A stretch of DNA of 64,000 bases from Arthrobacter pullicola. Its GTDB lineage: Bacteria > Actinomycetota > Actinomycetes > Actinomycetales > Micrococcaceae. This document shows positions 1-10,301 of this stretch, piece by piece; the first letter of the stretch is position 1, and the number at the start of each line of letters is the position of its first letter. Below the pieces are notes generated by a model that searched no databases, had not been told where the DNA came from, and was given only the letters and a program-made list of their open reading frames with translations. Location: NCBI RefSeq assembly GCF_014836875.1, contig NZ_JACSQC010000003.1, positions 387,769 through 451,768 on the forward strand, given 5' to 3'. The position numbers and the translations under genes are program-made.

Positions 1-362
1 AGGAGCATGGAACGCAGGCTCTCCTCCAGCGAGGGAGCCCTGCAGAGCACAGTCAGCGACTCCTGGCCCAGATCCCGGACGAGGACGGCACGCACGGTTC
101 CGGGACCCCGGTCCAGGAACAGGACGCCATCCAGGAGCTGGACATCAAGCAGCAGGATGTTCCTGCTGAGCAAGTCCGCAGCACGGAGCATCCCGGTGAA
201 AGAGGTGGCGCCGGCGGGGAGGTCCTGCTCTGCCTGATCAAAGAACCTGCTGTTCTCAGGCACGTATCTGCCGAAGCAGTTTCTCTGTTCGAGGGTGTCG
301 AAATCGAAAACCAGAGACTGCTTCAGCTGAACTGTGCGCGTGTTCTTACCCAGCGAATTCAC
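1..362 (-). CDS. Hypothetical protein, partial (3' end beyond window)
   Basis: A reading frame on the minus strand runs open from a GTG at 362-360 to the left edge (120 complete codons) with no stop. It reads VNSLGKNTRTVQLKQSLVFD at its N-terminus and later has a hydrophobic stretch with NILLLDVQLLDGVLFLDRGP. The frame stays open upstream of the GTG for at least a dozen codons, so the start is uncertain. The GTG was chosen because it has a G-rich stretch just upstream and leaves room for the promoter of the divergent acetyltransferase. I do not recognise a family, and no catalytic motif is visible. It could be a fortuitous open frame, but the opposite-strand frames here look less protein-like. 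Confidence 0.4.
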   Translation of the reverse strand, partial: MNSLGKNTRTVQLKQSLVFDFDTLEQRNCFGRYVPENSRFFDQAEQDLPAGATSFTGMLRAADLLSRNILLLDVQLLDGVLFLDRGPGTVRAVLVRDLGQESLTVLCRAPSLEESLRSML

Positions 363-535
363 CGCCCCCGTTGTCGTTCCAGCGAATTGCGCTGACAGCG
401 GGCACGCGCCGGAGAATCCGTGGCACCGCTGCGGCAGGACTTGCCAGTGACCATTATCCATTGGTAGGCCGCGTCTTTTTGCCGCAGGGCGCACAGAGAG
501 CTCAAGGCCCGGGCCCCTGGACTAGGCTGGGAACC

Positions 536-1033
536 ATGCAGATCCGAGCCGCCCGCAGAGCCGACGTTCCCGTAATCCTTGAGCTGATTCATGAGCTCGC
601 CATCTACGAGAAGGAACCCGACGCGGTCAAGAACACGCCAGAGGCACTGGAACAGCACCTCTTCGGTGACCACCCGGCCGTGTTTGCGCACGTGCTGGAA
701 GATAATGGCACTGTCCAGGGGTTCGCGCTCTGGTTCCTGAACTACTCCACCTGGGAGGGCGTCCATGGGATCTGGCTGGAGGACCTCTACGTGCGTCCCG
801 AAGGGCGCGGCCGCGGATATGGAAAGGCGCTCCTGCGCAGCCTGGCGCAGCTCGCCGTCGACCGTGGCTATGCCCGGGTGGAATGGTGCGTACTGAACTG
901 GAACGAGCCCTCCATCCAGTTCTACAAGTCGCTGGGCGCCGAACCCATGGATGACTGGACCACGTATCGGCTCACCGGCGGGGCCCTGGACGAATTCGGT
1001 GCGGCTGAACCCGGCCAGACCCGGACCGTATGA
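536..1033 (+). CDS. GNAT family N-acetyltransferase (spermidine acetyltransferase-like)
   Basis: A 165-residue GNAT acetyltransferase that would transfer an acetyl group from acetyl-CoA to an amine. The acetyl-CoA-binding motif A is clear: LEDLYVRPEGRGRGYGKALL at about residues 81-100 contains the R-G-R-G-Y-G pyrophosphate loop. Downstream, VEWCVLNWNEPSIQFYKSLGAE is the conserved beta5/alpha4 region of the SSAT-like subgroup (N-x-x-x-x-x-F/Y-Y). The ATG at 536 is chosen over an upstream in-frame ATG at 371 because the GNAT fold begins there (MQIRAARRADVPVI). TAGGCT lies 7 nt before the ATG, as expected for a leaderless mRNA. The stop overlaps the next gene's ATG (ATGA), so the two are translationally coupled. 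The substrate is unknown. Confidence 0.88.
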   Translation: MQIRAARRADVPVILELIHELAIYEKEPDAVKNTPEALEQHLFGDHPAVFAHVLEDNGTVQGFALWFLNYSTWEGVHGIWLEDLYVRPEGRGRGYGKALLRSLAQLAVDRGYARVEWCVLNWNEPSIQFYKSLGAEPMDDWTTYRLTGGALDEFGAAEPGQTRTV

Positions 1034-2334
1034 GCATCCCGCACATAGCATCGGAGCCCGTCACCATCCGCGGTATGCGGGTGGTCGAACACCGGTTCAG
1101 CGTGCCGCTGGACCACTCCTGGCCGGACAGCGAACAGATCACGGTCTTTGCCCGTGAATACTCGGACCCCGAAATCTCCGGCACCGAGGATCTGCCCTGG
1201 CTGCTGTATCTGCAGGGCGGCCCAGGCGGCAAGGGGAACCGGCTGCTGCAGTTCGGTGGCTGGACCAAGGCCGCTTCCCGCCGGTTCCGGATCCTCATGC
1301 TGGATCAGCGCGGGACCGGACTCTCAACGCCCGCTAACCGGCAGACCCTCGCCGCCCGCGGGGACGCCGCCAGTCAGGCAGAGTACCTTGCGCATTTCCG
1401 GGCAGATTCCATTGTCCGGGACGCCGAACTTATCCGCACAGCCCTGGGCTCCGGCCCGTGGAGCATCTACGGACAGTCCTACGGGGGTTTCTGCGCCCTC
1501 ACGTATCTCTCCTTCGCCCCGGAAGGGCTGAAGGAGGTCCTGATCACCGGCGGACTGGCCCCGTTGACCGGCCCGGCGGACCGCGTTTACCAGGCAACGT
1601 TTGCCCGGGTGGCGGCCCGGAACAAGGAGTATTTCGCCAAATATCCCGGCGACCGGGAACTCACCACCCGGATAGCCCGGCATCTGGAGGAAGTCCCGGA
1701 GTTCCTCCCTGACGGCGAACGGCTGACCGTGCGGCGTTTCCAGATGGCTGGTTCCTTCCTGGGCGGCAACACCCGCATGGACGGGCTTCATCACCTGCTT
1801 GAAGAGGCATTCATTCCAACGCCGTCCGGAGACCGGCTCTCAGACACGTTCCTGACCGCCGTCTGGCAGCTGGCGAACAGGTCCACCAACCCGCTGTATG
1901 CGCTGATGCATGAATCGATCTATGGCCAGGGCGAAGCCACGAACTGGGCGGCCTGGCGGGTTCTCTCCGCCTACCCGCAGTTCCGGCCGGATGCGCCCGA
2001 GCCGCTCTACACGGGCGAGATGGTGTACCCGTGGTACTTCGAGGAGGATCCGGGCCTGCGTCCCTTGCAGGAAACCGCGCAGCTACTGGCAGCGAAATCC
2101 GACTGGCCCGACCTCTACGACACAGATCAGCTCGCCCGCAGCACGGTGCCGGCCGCTGCTGCCGTCTACACCGACGACATTTACGTTGACCGCGGCCTCT
2201 CCCTGGAGACAGCCGCCGCAGTGAATGGCCTCCGGGTCTGGGAGAGCGCTGACTTCCACCATGACGGTATTGCCGACGACGGCGAAGCCATCTTCAACCG
2301 GCTGCTGGGCATGGTGCGCTCAGGCGAGTCGTAG
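1030..2334 (+). CDS. Alpha/beta hydrolase, prolyl iminopeptidase-like (peptidase family S33)
   Basis: A 434-residue alpha/beta-hydrolase. The oxyanion-hole motif LLYLQGGPGGKG (about residues 58-69) corresponds to the HGGPG signature of S33 prolyl aminopeptidases. LDQRGTGLS follows, and the nucleophile elbow WSIYGQSYGGFCA carries the catalytic Ser (G-Q-S-Y-G-G). The C-terminal part (SADFHHDGIADDGEAIF) probably carries the catalytic His. These features match the actinobacterial prolyl-aminopeptidase-like hydrolases, which release N-terminal proline or hydrolyse related amides. No signal peptide is seen, so it is probably cytoplasmic. It overlaps the preceding GNAT gene by 4 nt, which suggests a two-gene operon. 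The exact substrate is not predictable. Confidence 0.88.
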   Translation: MSIPHIASEPVTIRGMRVVEHRFSVPLDHSWPDSEQITVFAREYSDPEISGTEDLPWLLYLQGGPGGKGNRLLQFGGWTKAASRRFRILMLDQRGTGLSTPANRQTLAARGDAASQAEYLAHFRADSIVRDAELIRTALGSGPWSIYGQSYGGFCALTYLSFAPEGLKEVLITGGLAPLTGPADRVYQATFARVAARNKEYFAKYPGDRELTTRIARHLEEVPEFLPDGERLTVRRFQMAGSFLGGNTRMDGLHHLLEEAFIPTPSGDRLSDTFLTAVWQLANRSTNPLYALMHESIYGQGEATNWAAWRVLSAYPQFRPDAPEPLYTGEMVYPWYFEEDPGLRPLQETAQLLAAKSDWPDLYDTDQLARSTVPAAAAVYTDDIYVDRGLSLETAAAVNGLRVWESADFHHDGIADDGEAIFNRLLGMVRSGES

Positions 2335-2419
2335 GCAGATCCAGCCCGCGGTCTGTTGGAGCGGTCTGCTCCCGGCCTACCCTGTCAGCTAGGAATGCAA
2401 GGCGGCGGAAGGCCCTGAC

Positions 2420-3703
2420 ATGGCACCCAGTACACGTTTGGACGCCCCCCGGACCGAACATCCGGTCCCCGATGCTCCCAGATGGCGCAGGATCCTGTCC
2501 GCTGTCCTCGGTGTGTTCAGCGCCCTGCTGCTCGTAGCCGCGGTAACGGCCGGCTACGCGGCAAGTCTGGTGAGCAACACTGACCGGTACGTGGACACTG
2601 TTGGCCCGGTGATCCAGGACCCAGCCGTGCAGGCGAACCTGTCCCAGCAGATTGGAGACCAGATTACCGAACGGCTGGACATCAGCACCACCGTCGATGA
2701 CGCCCTTTCCAGCCTTGACGATTCGCGTGCTTCGCAGGTGCTCGCCGCCGCCCTGGGACCGGTCATCGCTGACCGCACGAATGCCATGATCGACAACACC
2801 GTGACCAGGGCGGTCTCCAGCCAGGCCTTCGCCAATCTTTGGGTGGATGCCAACAGAAGAGCCCACGAAGCGCTGGTCCGCGCCATGGACAACGATTCGG
2901 GCGATATCGCTTCCATCGCACCGAACGGCGACGTCACCATCTCAACGACGGCGATGATCGGTGAAGTGAAGTCCCGGCTGCTGGCGAAGGGTGTGTCCGC
3001 GGCGTCAGCGATCCCCGACGGTGCCGGGCGGGACTTCACTGTCTTCCACGCGCCGGGCCTGGCCTCGGCGCTCTCCGCGCTTGCAGCGCTGGAACGCGTG
3101 GCGGCTGTTCTTCCGTGGGCCGCCCTGGTGGCTGCTGCCGCCGCCGTCCTGCTGGCTCCGCGGGGCAGACGCCTGCGGGCCGGCCTGGTGATTGCAGTGG
3201 CCAGCGCCGCGGCGGCCCTCGTGCTGGTGCTGGCGCTGCGCATCGTCCAGCAGATGGGCGTCCAGGAGCTGACGGGCAGTGCAGTATCCCCTGACGCGGC
3301 TGCGGCCCTCAGCGATGCGTTCCTGGGCCCGCTTGCCGCCGCACTTCGGACGGTGCTGGTGCTTGGCCTGCTTGCGGTGCTGGTGCTTTATGCTGCAGGG
3401 CACCCGGCCCAATGGCAGCCGTGGATGCTGCGTTACCAGCGCTGGTGCCAGGGTATTGCTGCGGGAATCGTCGTGCTGGTGCTGTTCATTCCCGGGCTGA
3501 CCGCCGGCACCACACTCGGTATCGCCGTCGTGCTGGTCGGTTTGATCGTCGTCCTTGAGGTGCTCGGCCGGCAGAAGGCGGCGAACCAGCCGCCAGCCAC
3601 GCCGCCGCCCGCCCCTCCGTCTTCATCCACCCCGCCGGCCCCGCCCACCCCACCGTCTTCATCCACCCCGCCAGCCCCGCCCACTGCACCGGTCTCCGCC
3701 TAG
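2420..3703 (+). CDS. Actinobacterial integral membrane protein with proline-rich repeat tail
   Basis: A 427-residue membrane protein with no enzymatic motif. After a short cytoplasmic N-terminus, the first transmembrane segment (ILSAVLGVFSALLLVAAVTA, about residues 27-50) is followed by about 170 soluble residues. These include VGPVIQDPAVQANLSQQIGD, a pattern seen in a family of uncharacterised actinobacterial membrane proteins, and are probably extracytoplasmic. Four or five further hydrophobic segments occupy about residues 225-385. The last 40 residues are Pro/Ser/Thr rich with two 12-residue repeats (SSSTPPAPPTPP-like). The ATG is preceded by a GGCGGAAGG ribosome-binding region. It stands alone between the hydrolase gene and a bidirectional terminator. 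The function is unknown. Confidence 0.8.
   Translation: MAPSTRLDAPRTEHPVPDAPRWRRILSAVLGVFSALLLVAAVTAGYAASLVSNTDRYVDTVGPVIQDPAVQANLSQQIGDQITERLDISTTVDDALSSLDDSRASQVLAAALGPVIADRTNAMIDNTVTRAVSSQAFANLWVDANRRAHEALVRAMDNDSGDIASIAPNGDVTISTTAMIGEVKSRLLAKGVSAASAIPDGAGRDFTVFHAPGLASALSALAALERVAAVLPWAALVAAAAAVLLAPRGRRLRAGLVIAVASAAAALVLVLALRIVQQMGVQELTGSAVSPDAAAALSDAFLGPLAAALRTVLVLGLLAVLVLYAAGHPAQWQPWMLRYQRWCQGIAAGIVVLVLFIPGLTAGTTLGIAVVLVGLIVVLEVLGRQKAANQPPATPPPAPPSSSTPPAPPTPPSSSTPPAPPTAPVSA
3617..3688 (+). repeat. Two tandem 36-bp in-frame repeats encoding a Pro/Ser/Thr linker
   Basis: Two adjacent 36-bp copies (3617-3652 and 3653-3688) differ at three positions. Both begin CCGTCTTCATCCACCCCGCC. They encode the 12-residue units that form the C-terminal tail of the membrane protein. 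The copies are close enough in sequence for the tail length to vary by slippage. Confidence 0.85.
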
Positions 3704-3726
3704 CCCGGCAGCACTTCGTGCCGGGC
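3703..3726. terminator. Hairpin between convergent genes
   Basis: GCCCGGCA and TGCCGGGC form a perfect 8-bp stem around an 8-nt loop, starting in the stop codon of the plus-strand membrane protein. It lies between convergent genes and could end transcription from either side. No long T-run follows. Confidence 0.5.
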
Positions 3727-3744
3727 CAGGCGGAGCCGGGCTGC

Positions 3745-4122
3745 TTAGGCCAGCGCCTTGGCCTTGAGCCGGCCGAACTCGTCGTTGGTGATCAGTCCTT
3801 CATCCAGCATGGATTTGGCGGAACTGATCTGTTCGGCGGCGCTCTGGGTTCCGGCTGTCTGGCGGATGTACTGTGCCGTCTGTTCTTCTGCCTCGTGAGC
3901 CCGGCGGACACTCCGGGCCGCCATGCCCTTCCCCCTCGCAATCACGTAGACCAGGGCCGTCAGATAGGGAACAAACAGCAGGAAGAAGATCCAGACTGCC
4001 TTCAGCCAGCCGTTCATGCTGTCATCGCGGAAAATGTCCGCGAAGATCTGGAACAGCAGCATGAGGTAGGCGAAAAGGAAGAACACCGCGATGATTGACC
4101 ATAGGACTTCGAAGAAGTTCAT
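3745..4122 (-). CDS. SHOCT domain / PLDc_N membrane protein
   Basis: A 125-residue protein with two transmembrane segments (about residues 5-30 and 39-62), which together look like the PLDc_N (phospholipase D-nuclease N-terminal) membrane module. A charged linker follows (ARGKGMAARSVRRAHEAEEQ). The C-terminal SHOCT domain reads SAAEQISSAKSMLDEGLITN, then DEFGRLKAKALA. SHOCT domains are short C-terminal modules of unknown function, thought to mediate oligomerisation. The ATG has a good ribosome-binding site (GAGGAG). It is convergent with the preceding gene and probably monocistronic. The role is unknown. Confidence 0.85.
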   Translation of the reverse strand: MNFFEVLWSIIAVFFLFAYLMLLFQIFADIFRDDSMNGWLKAVWIFFLLFVPYLTALVYVIARGKGMAARSVRRAHEAEEQTAQYIRQTAGTQSAAEQISSAKSMLDEGLITNDEFGRLKAKALA

Positions 4123-4215
4123 TGCTGCTCCTCGGGAGCGTGAAGCGGAAACAAAATGGCCCCTAAAGGCCGTGGGTGTCCCTATTCGGGATGGTCGTAG
4201 TAGATGAAGGCTAGC

Positions 4216-4250
4216 ACCGGCGTCCGGCCAGGTCGCTGGTGGACGCCGGT
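4216..4250. other. Perfect inverted repeat (hairpin) between the SHOCT and terC genes
   Basis: ACCGGCGTCC (4216-4225) and GGACGCCGGT (4241-4250) are perfectly complementary around a 15-nt loop. It lies about 95-130 nt upstream of the SHOCT start and just beyond the terC terminator. No T-run follows on either strand, so it may be a backup terminator or a structured 5' leader of the SHOCT transcript. Confidence 0.5.
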
Positions 4251-4261
4251 TCTGCCGCCCC

Positions 4262-4305
4262 CATAAACAAAACGGCTGCCCGGCAGGTTCCCCCGCCGGG
4301 CAGCC
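4262..4305 (-). terminator. Intrinsic terminator of the terC-family gene
   Basis: GGCTGCCCGGC (4274-4284) and GCCGGGCAGCC (4295-4305) form a perfect 11-bp stem with a 10-nt loop. On the minus strand it is followed by GTTTTGTTTATGG, a T-rich tail, so it fits a Rho-independent terminator about 22 nt after the terC stop. Confidence 0.85.
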
Positions 4306-4327
4306 GCAGCAGCTGCTTCAGTGTTTC

Positions 4328-5533
4328 CTAGTGCTCCGGGGAGTTTCCGGGTACCCGCGGATCGGAGGCCCGGAACCGGGCCTGAGCTTCTTCCGAAATC
4401 TCCGGCAGCTCAACGTCCGGACGGTTCTGGGAAGCCTTTTCCGCGGCGCGGTAGGTCGCCGAAACATTCTCGTAGGCCTGGACGCGCTCCTCATGCGCAG
4501 CGTCCTCTCCCAGGCTGCGGTACACGGTCAGGGCGTTCTCCAGGGACGCAACGGCCTGGACGGCTTTGGCCTTCGGGCTGAGCAGGCTGGCCACTGTCGC
4601 AATGACGATGGTGCCTAGGATGACGGCCAGGGAAACGAAGGTCGGGATTTCCGGGGCCCAAGCCACCGGCTCGCCGCCGTTGATGAACGGCAGCTCGTTG
4701 ACGTGCAGCGCATGGAGGATGAGCTTCACGCCGATGAAGGCCAGGATGATGGACAGTCCGTGCTTGAGGTAGATCAACCGGTCCATGAGTCCGCCCAGGA
4801 GGAAGTAGAGCTGGCGCAGGCCCATGAGCGCGAAGATGTTGGCGGTGAAGACAATAAATGCGCTCTGGGTGAGGCCGAAGATGGCCGGGATCGAGTCCAC
4901 CGCGAACATCAGGTCCGTGACCCCGATGGTGATGAAGACAACCAGCATCGGGGTGAAGACCTTTTTGCCGTCGACGACCGTGCGGATCTTGCCTGCGTCG
5001 AATTTGTCCGTCATCGGCAGGAAGGAAGTGAGCCGGCGGATGAGTTTGTTGTCGCTGCCGGCGTCTTCATCCTCGCCGTTGTCAGTGGCCTGCTTGTACG
5101 CGGTCCAGAGCAGGAAGGCGCCAAAAATGAAGAAGACCCAGCTGAAGTTCTCGATCACTGCGGCACCGATGATGATGAAAATTCCACGCAGGATCAGGGC
5201 AATGATGATGCCGAACATCAGCACTTCCTGCTGGTACTTACGCGGTACCGAGAAGCGGGCCATGATGATGATGAACACGAACAGGTTGTCGATGCTCAGG
5301 CTGTATTCCGTGACCCAGCCTGCGACGAACTGGCTGCCGTACTCGGGTCCGGTGAAGACGAACATCATGGCGGCGAACAGCAGGGCCAGTCCCACGTAAA
5401 AGCCGACCCACAGGCCGGCTTCCTTCATGGACGGTTCGTGGGGGCGTTTGACGACCAGGAGAAGGTCGAAAAGCAGGACCAGTCCCAGGATGATAAACGT
5501 GCCGACCTCAAAGGCGACAGGTAATGCGGGCAT
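4328..5533 (-). CDS. TerC family integral membrane protein (Alx-like, probable metal ion export)
   Basis: A 401-residue TerC-family membrane protein. The two conserved acidic membrane motifs are present: TEYSLSIDNLFVFIIIM (about residues 75-91) and GVTDLMFAVDSIPAIFG (about residues 204-220). These resemble the LysE-superfamily motifs proposed to bind cations. Around nine hydrophobic segments are spread over residues 8-320. A soluble C-terminal tail of about 80 residues is rich in Glu, Ala and Ser. Family members (Alx, MeeF/MeeY) have been linked to Mn2+ export, others to tellurite resistance. The ATG has GAAAGG upstream. The 83-bp gap to uvrB shows no obvious yybP-ykoY-type leader. Confidence 0.9.
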   Translation of the reverse strand: MPALPVAFEVGTFIILGLVLLFDLLLVVKRPHEPSMKEAGLWVGFYVGLALLFAAMMFVFTGPEYGSQFVAGWVTEYSLSIDNLFVFIIIMARFSVPRKYQQEVLMFGIIIALILRGIFIIIGAAVIENFSWVFFIFGAFLLWTAYKQATDNGEDEDAGSDNKLIRRLTSFLPMTDKFDAGKIRTVVDGKKVFTPMLVVFITIGVTDLMFAVDSIPAIFGLTQSAFIVFTANIFALMGLRQLYFLLGGLMDRLIYLKHGLSIILAFIGVKLILHALHVNELPFINGGEPVAWAPEIPTFVSLAVILGTIVIATVASLLSPKAKAVQAVASLENALTVYRSLGEDAAHEERVQAYENVSATYRAAEKASQNRPDVELPEISEEAQARFRASDPRVPGNSPEH

Positions 5534-5616
5534 GTAGAAAGACCTTTCAGAGCACGGAAAAGGCAGGGTCTTCCGGTTTCCTCCCGAACTGCCCCACCGA
5601 CGCCAAGCAGTCTATC

Positions 5617-7695
<2,079 letters not shown>

Positions 7696-7768
7696 GGTTT
7701 AACGCTACTCCGGGATGCGGTCAGCTCTTGTCCGTATTGCTCACGGCATAACGCCATGGCTGCCCCGG

Positions 7769-8392
7769 CTACGCCCGGTCAGCCCGCAGCCGCTGTTCGT
7801 TCAGGGGCACCAGCTGCTTCTCCCAAAGCTCCTTGACGGCCGCCACCAGCTGATCAGGGGTGCCGGTGTTATTGAGCACGACGTCGGCTGCCGCGGCCCG
7901 CTGTGCGGCTGTCGCCTGGGCGGCGATCCTCGCCTGCGCATCGGCAGGATCCATGCCGCGGTCCCGGATCATACGCTCCATCCGCAGCTCTTCCGGGGCT
8001 TCGACCACCAGGACGAAGTCGTAATTCCCCGCCTGCCCGGTCTCCACCAGCAGCGGGACGTCCTGGACCAGGATCCCGTCCCGGGGAACCTGGGACGCCA
8101 GCTCGGCGGCGCGGGCGCGCACCAGCGGATGAACGATGCCGTTGAGCACAGCGCGCCGTTCATCGTCTCCGAAGACCACAGCCGCCAGGGCAGCCCGGTC
8201 AAGCGTGCCGTCGCCGGCCAGTATTTCCGGACCAAAGGCGCCGACGACGGCGGCAAGTCCCTCAGTCCCTGGAGCGACCACCTCGCGGGCCAGCGCATCG
8301 GCGTCGATAAGCACGGCACCGCAGTCCGCCAGGGTCTGGGCGGCCAGCGATTTGCCGGCAGCGATCCCGCCGGTCAGTCCAACCTTGAGCAT
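7769..8392 (-). CDS. coaE: Dephospho-CoA kinase
   Basis: A 207-residue dephospho-CoA kinase, which phosphorylates the 3'-hydroxyl of dephospho-CoA in the last step of CoA synthesis. The P-loop GLTGGIAAGKS is at residues 5-15. IDADALAREVVAPGT is the conserved substrate-binding Asp region, and VQDVPLLVETG is the conserved loop of the lid side. The longer frame from 8500 would add 36 residues unlike the family. The ATG at 8392 puts the P-loop at the usual position. It has both GGGAG and TAGGGT (7 nt upstream), so it may be translated with or without a leader. It is divergent from the yigZ-like gene. Confidence 0.95.
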   Translation of the reverse strand: MLKVGLTGGIAAGKSLAAQTLADCGAVLIDADALAREVVAPGTEGLAAVVGAFGPEILAGDGTLDRAALAAVVFGDDERRAVLNGIVHPLVRARAAELASQVPRDGILVQDVPLLVETGQAGNYDFVLVVEAPEELRMERMIRDRGMDPADAQARIAAQATAAQRAAAADVVLNNTGTPDQLVAAVKELWEKQLVPLNEQRLRADRA

Positions 8393-8446
8393 GGCTCCCA
8401 CCCTACCCGGAAGCCCGGTGGGCGGGACGGCACCTAGACTGGAACT

Positions 8447-9121
8447 GTGAGTGATTTCGACGCGGCGGCGGGGCGCTACACAACCATCGCCGGGGAGCAC
8501 CGCAGCGAACTCGAAATCAAGCGCTCACGCTTCATCACGGTGCTGCGGCGGACGGAAACCGAGCAGCAGGCCCGTGAACTGGTGGCGCAGCTGCGCCGGG
8601 AATTCCACGACGCGCGGCACCATTGCAGCGCCTTTGTCCTTGGTCCGGACCGGTCTGTTCAGCGCTCCAATGACGACGGCGAGCCTTCCGGGACCGCCGG
8701 GATTCCCATGCTGGAAGCCCTGACCAAACGGGAGACCTTTGACGGTGCTGCCGATCTGAGCGACATCACCGCCGTCACCGTCCGCTACTTCGGCGGGATT
8801 CTCCTGGGCGCCGGCGGTTTGGTGCGGGCCTACTCCGCGTCGGTGTCCCAGGCGCTTGCCACCGCTCCCCTGCTCCAGCGCAGGCGCATGCAGCTCTATG
8901 CGGTGTCGGCGGACCATGCCAATGCCGGGCGGCTGGAGAATGAGCTGCGGAGCGCTGGATACAGCATCAGAGGCACCGACTACGGCCCGGGCGGAGCCAG
9001 CATCACCGTAGCCCTGCCTGACGTCCCCGGCGGCGCCGATGCCTTTTTGGACCGGCTGGCGTCCCTCACCGCCGGCGGGTCCGCCGCCGAACCCCTCGCT
9101 ACCGAATGGATCGACCTGTGA
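8447..9121 (+). CDS. IMPACT/YigZ family protein
   Basis: A 224-residue YigZ/IMPACT-family protein. The N-terminal UPF0029 domain has the hallmark HHCSAFVLGPDRSVQRSNDD, then GEPSGTAGIPML, then VTVRYFGGILLGAGGLVRAY. The C-terminal part is the small ferredoxin-like domain typical of bacterial members. Yeast YIH1 and mammalian IMPACT modulate translation stress signalling through GCN1; the bacterial role is unclear, with ribosome or tRNA association suggested. The start is GTG, with TAGACT 6 nt upstream (leaderless-type). Its stop overlaps a GTG of the next gene (GTGA), so both genes are probably cotranslated. Confidence 0.92.
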   Translation: MSDFDAAAGRYTTIAGEHRSELEIKRSRFITVLRRTETEQQARELVAQLRREFHDARHHCSAFVLGPDRSVQRSNDDGEPSGTAGIPMLEALTKRETFDGAADLSDITAVTVRYFGGILLGAGGLVRAYSASVSQALATAPLLQRRRMQLYAVSADHANAGRLENELRSAGYSIRGTDYGPGGASITVALPDVPGGADAFLDRLASLTAGGSAAEPLATEWIDL

Positions 9122-10266
9122 CATCCGCTGCACCTTTCGCCTTCGATGTACTCGGCCGTGCCCCCGACGTTGAGGCTGAGAATCTCCAGGCCTACGACAG
9201 TGCGGACCGGCTGCTGCTGGATACGGCTGCGGATGATCTGGCAGCTGCCGAATCCGGCACGGTCAGCGTGATCGGGGATGCCTACGGTGCCCTCACCCTG
9301 GGGGCCGCGGCCCTGCACGGCCTCCACGGACTGCGGGTCCAGCAGGATCCGCTCTCCGGGGAACTTGCCCTCGACGCCAATGCCCGGGACCTGGGACTCG
9401 GGGACACCTACTCGCACCATGGGCTGGACCGCAGCCTCGTGGCCGGCGCCCGGCTGGTCCTCCTGCGCCTGCCGCGGTCTCTGGATGCCTTGGAGGAGAT
9501 TGCGGCCGTCATTGCCCGGGACGCACACCCGGAGGTATGCATTTATGCGGGCGGGCGGGTCAAGCACATGACCACCGCCATGAATGACGTCTTGGGCCGG
9601 TACTTTGGCTCCGTCACTGCGGGACTGGGGCGGCAGAAGTCCCGGGTCCTGACTGTGTCCGTTCCCCTGCCCGAAACGGAGCGCCCGGAACCGCGCTTTC
9701 CGCTGGCCGCTGCGTACGACGTCGGGCTTCCGGTTCCGCTCCAGCTGCGGGCCCGCGGCGCGGCCTTCGGCGGCGCTGCGCTCGACCCTGGTACACGCTT
9801 CCTCCTTCCGCATCTGGCGCAGGCACGGCCCGCGGCGGAAGTGGTGGACCTGGGTTGCGGAAACGGAGCCATCGCCGCCTACCTTGCCCTGACCCGGCCG
9901 GAGGTACGCGTCCTGGCCTCCGACCAGTCGGAGGCCGCGGTTGCCTCGACTGCCCTGACACTGGAAGCGAACGGCGTCGCCGGAAACGCCGTCGTGCGCC
10001 GGGCTGATGCCCTGAGCTGGCTCAGTGATGCCTCCCAGGAACTGGTGGTGCTGAATCCTCCGTTCCATATCGGTGCCACTGTCCATGCGGGGATTGCCCT
10101 GAAACTCTTTGCGGACGCCGCCCGGGTCCTGAAGCCCGGCGGCGAACTGTGGACGGTCTGGAACAGCCACCTCGCCTACAAGCCTGCACTGAACCGCCTG
10201 GTGGGGCCCACCCGGCAGGTTGCGCGCAACCCGAAATTCACGGTCACGGTGTCCACCGCGCGCTAG
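9118..10266 (+). CDS. Class I SAM-dependent RNA guanine-N2 methyltransferase (RlmG/RsmC-like)
   Basis: A 382-residue protein built like RlmG and RsmC, with an N-terminal pseudo-methyltransferase half (about residues 1-190) and a C-terminal catalytic half. In the catalytic half the SAM motif reads VVDLGCGNGAIAAYLAL and motif IV reads VLNPPFHIGATVH. The N-P-P-F-H tetrad is the signature of N2-methylguanine RNA methyltransferases, whose members modify 23S G1835 (RlmG) or 16S G1207 (RsmC). I cannot separate these two by eye. The GTG at 9118, in a 4-nt overlap with the preceding stop, was preferred to an in-frame ATG at 9106. Pairing with a YigZ-family gene fits a translation-related operon. Confidence 0.85.
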   Translation: MTSAAPFAFDVLGRAPDVEAENLQAYDSADRLLLDTAADDLAAAESGTVSVIGDAYGALTLGAAALHGLHGLRVQQDPLSGELALDANARDLGLGDTYSHHGLDRSLVAGARLVLLRLPRSLDALEEIAAVIARDAHPEVCIYAGGRVKHMTTAMNDVLGRYFGSVTAGLGRQKSRVLTVSVPLPETERPEPRFPLAAAYDVGLPVPLQLRARGAAFGGAALDPGTRFLLPHLAQARPAAEVVDLGCGNGAIAAYLALTRPEVRVLASDQSEAAVASTALTLEANGVAGNAVVRRADALSWLSDASQELVVLNPPFHIGATVHAGIALKLFADAARVLKPGGELWTVWNSHLAYKPALNRLVGPTRQVARNPKFTVTVSTAR

Positions 10267-10301
10267 TTTCCGCCCCGCCGTATAACGTTCGGGAAAAGTT
10301 C

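Noticed and set aside
359..1051. Minus-strand frame of 230 codons over the GNAT gene
   Set aside because: It is antisense to a clear acetyltransferase, and its sequence lacks any family motif.
4703..5524. Plus-strand frame of 273 codons over the terC gene
   Set aside because: Its acidic, His/Asp/Gln-rich composition is the typical antisense shadow of a hydrophobic membrane protein gene.
5534..5616. yybP-ykoY-type manganese riboswitch before the terC-family gene
   Set aside because: The gap to uvrB is only 83 bp, and no matching stem pattern could be seen.
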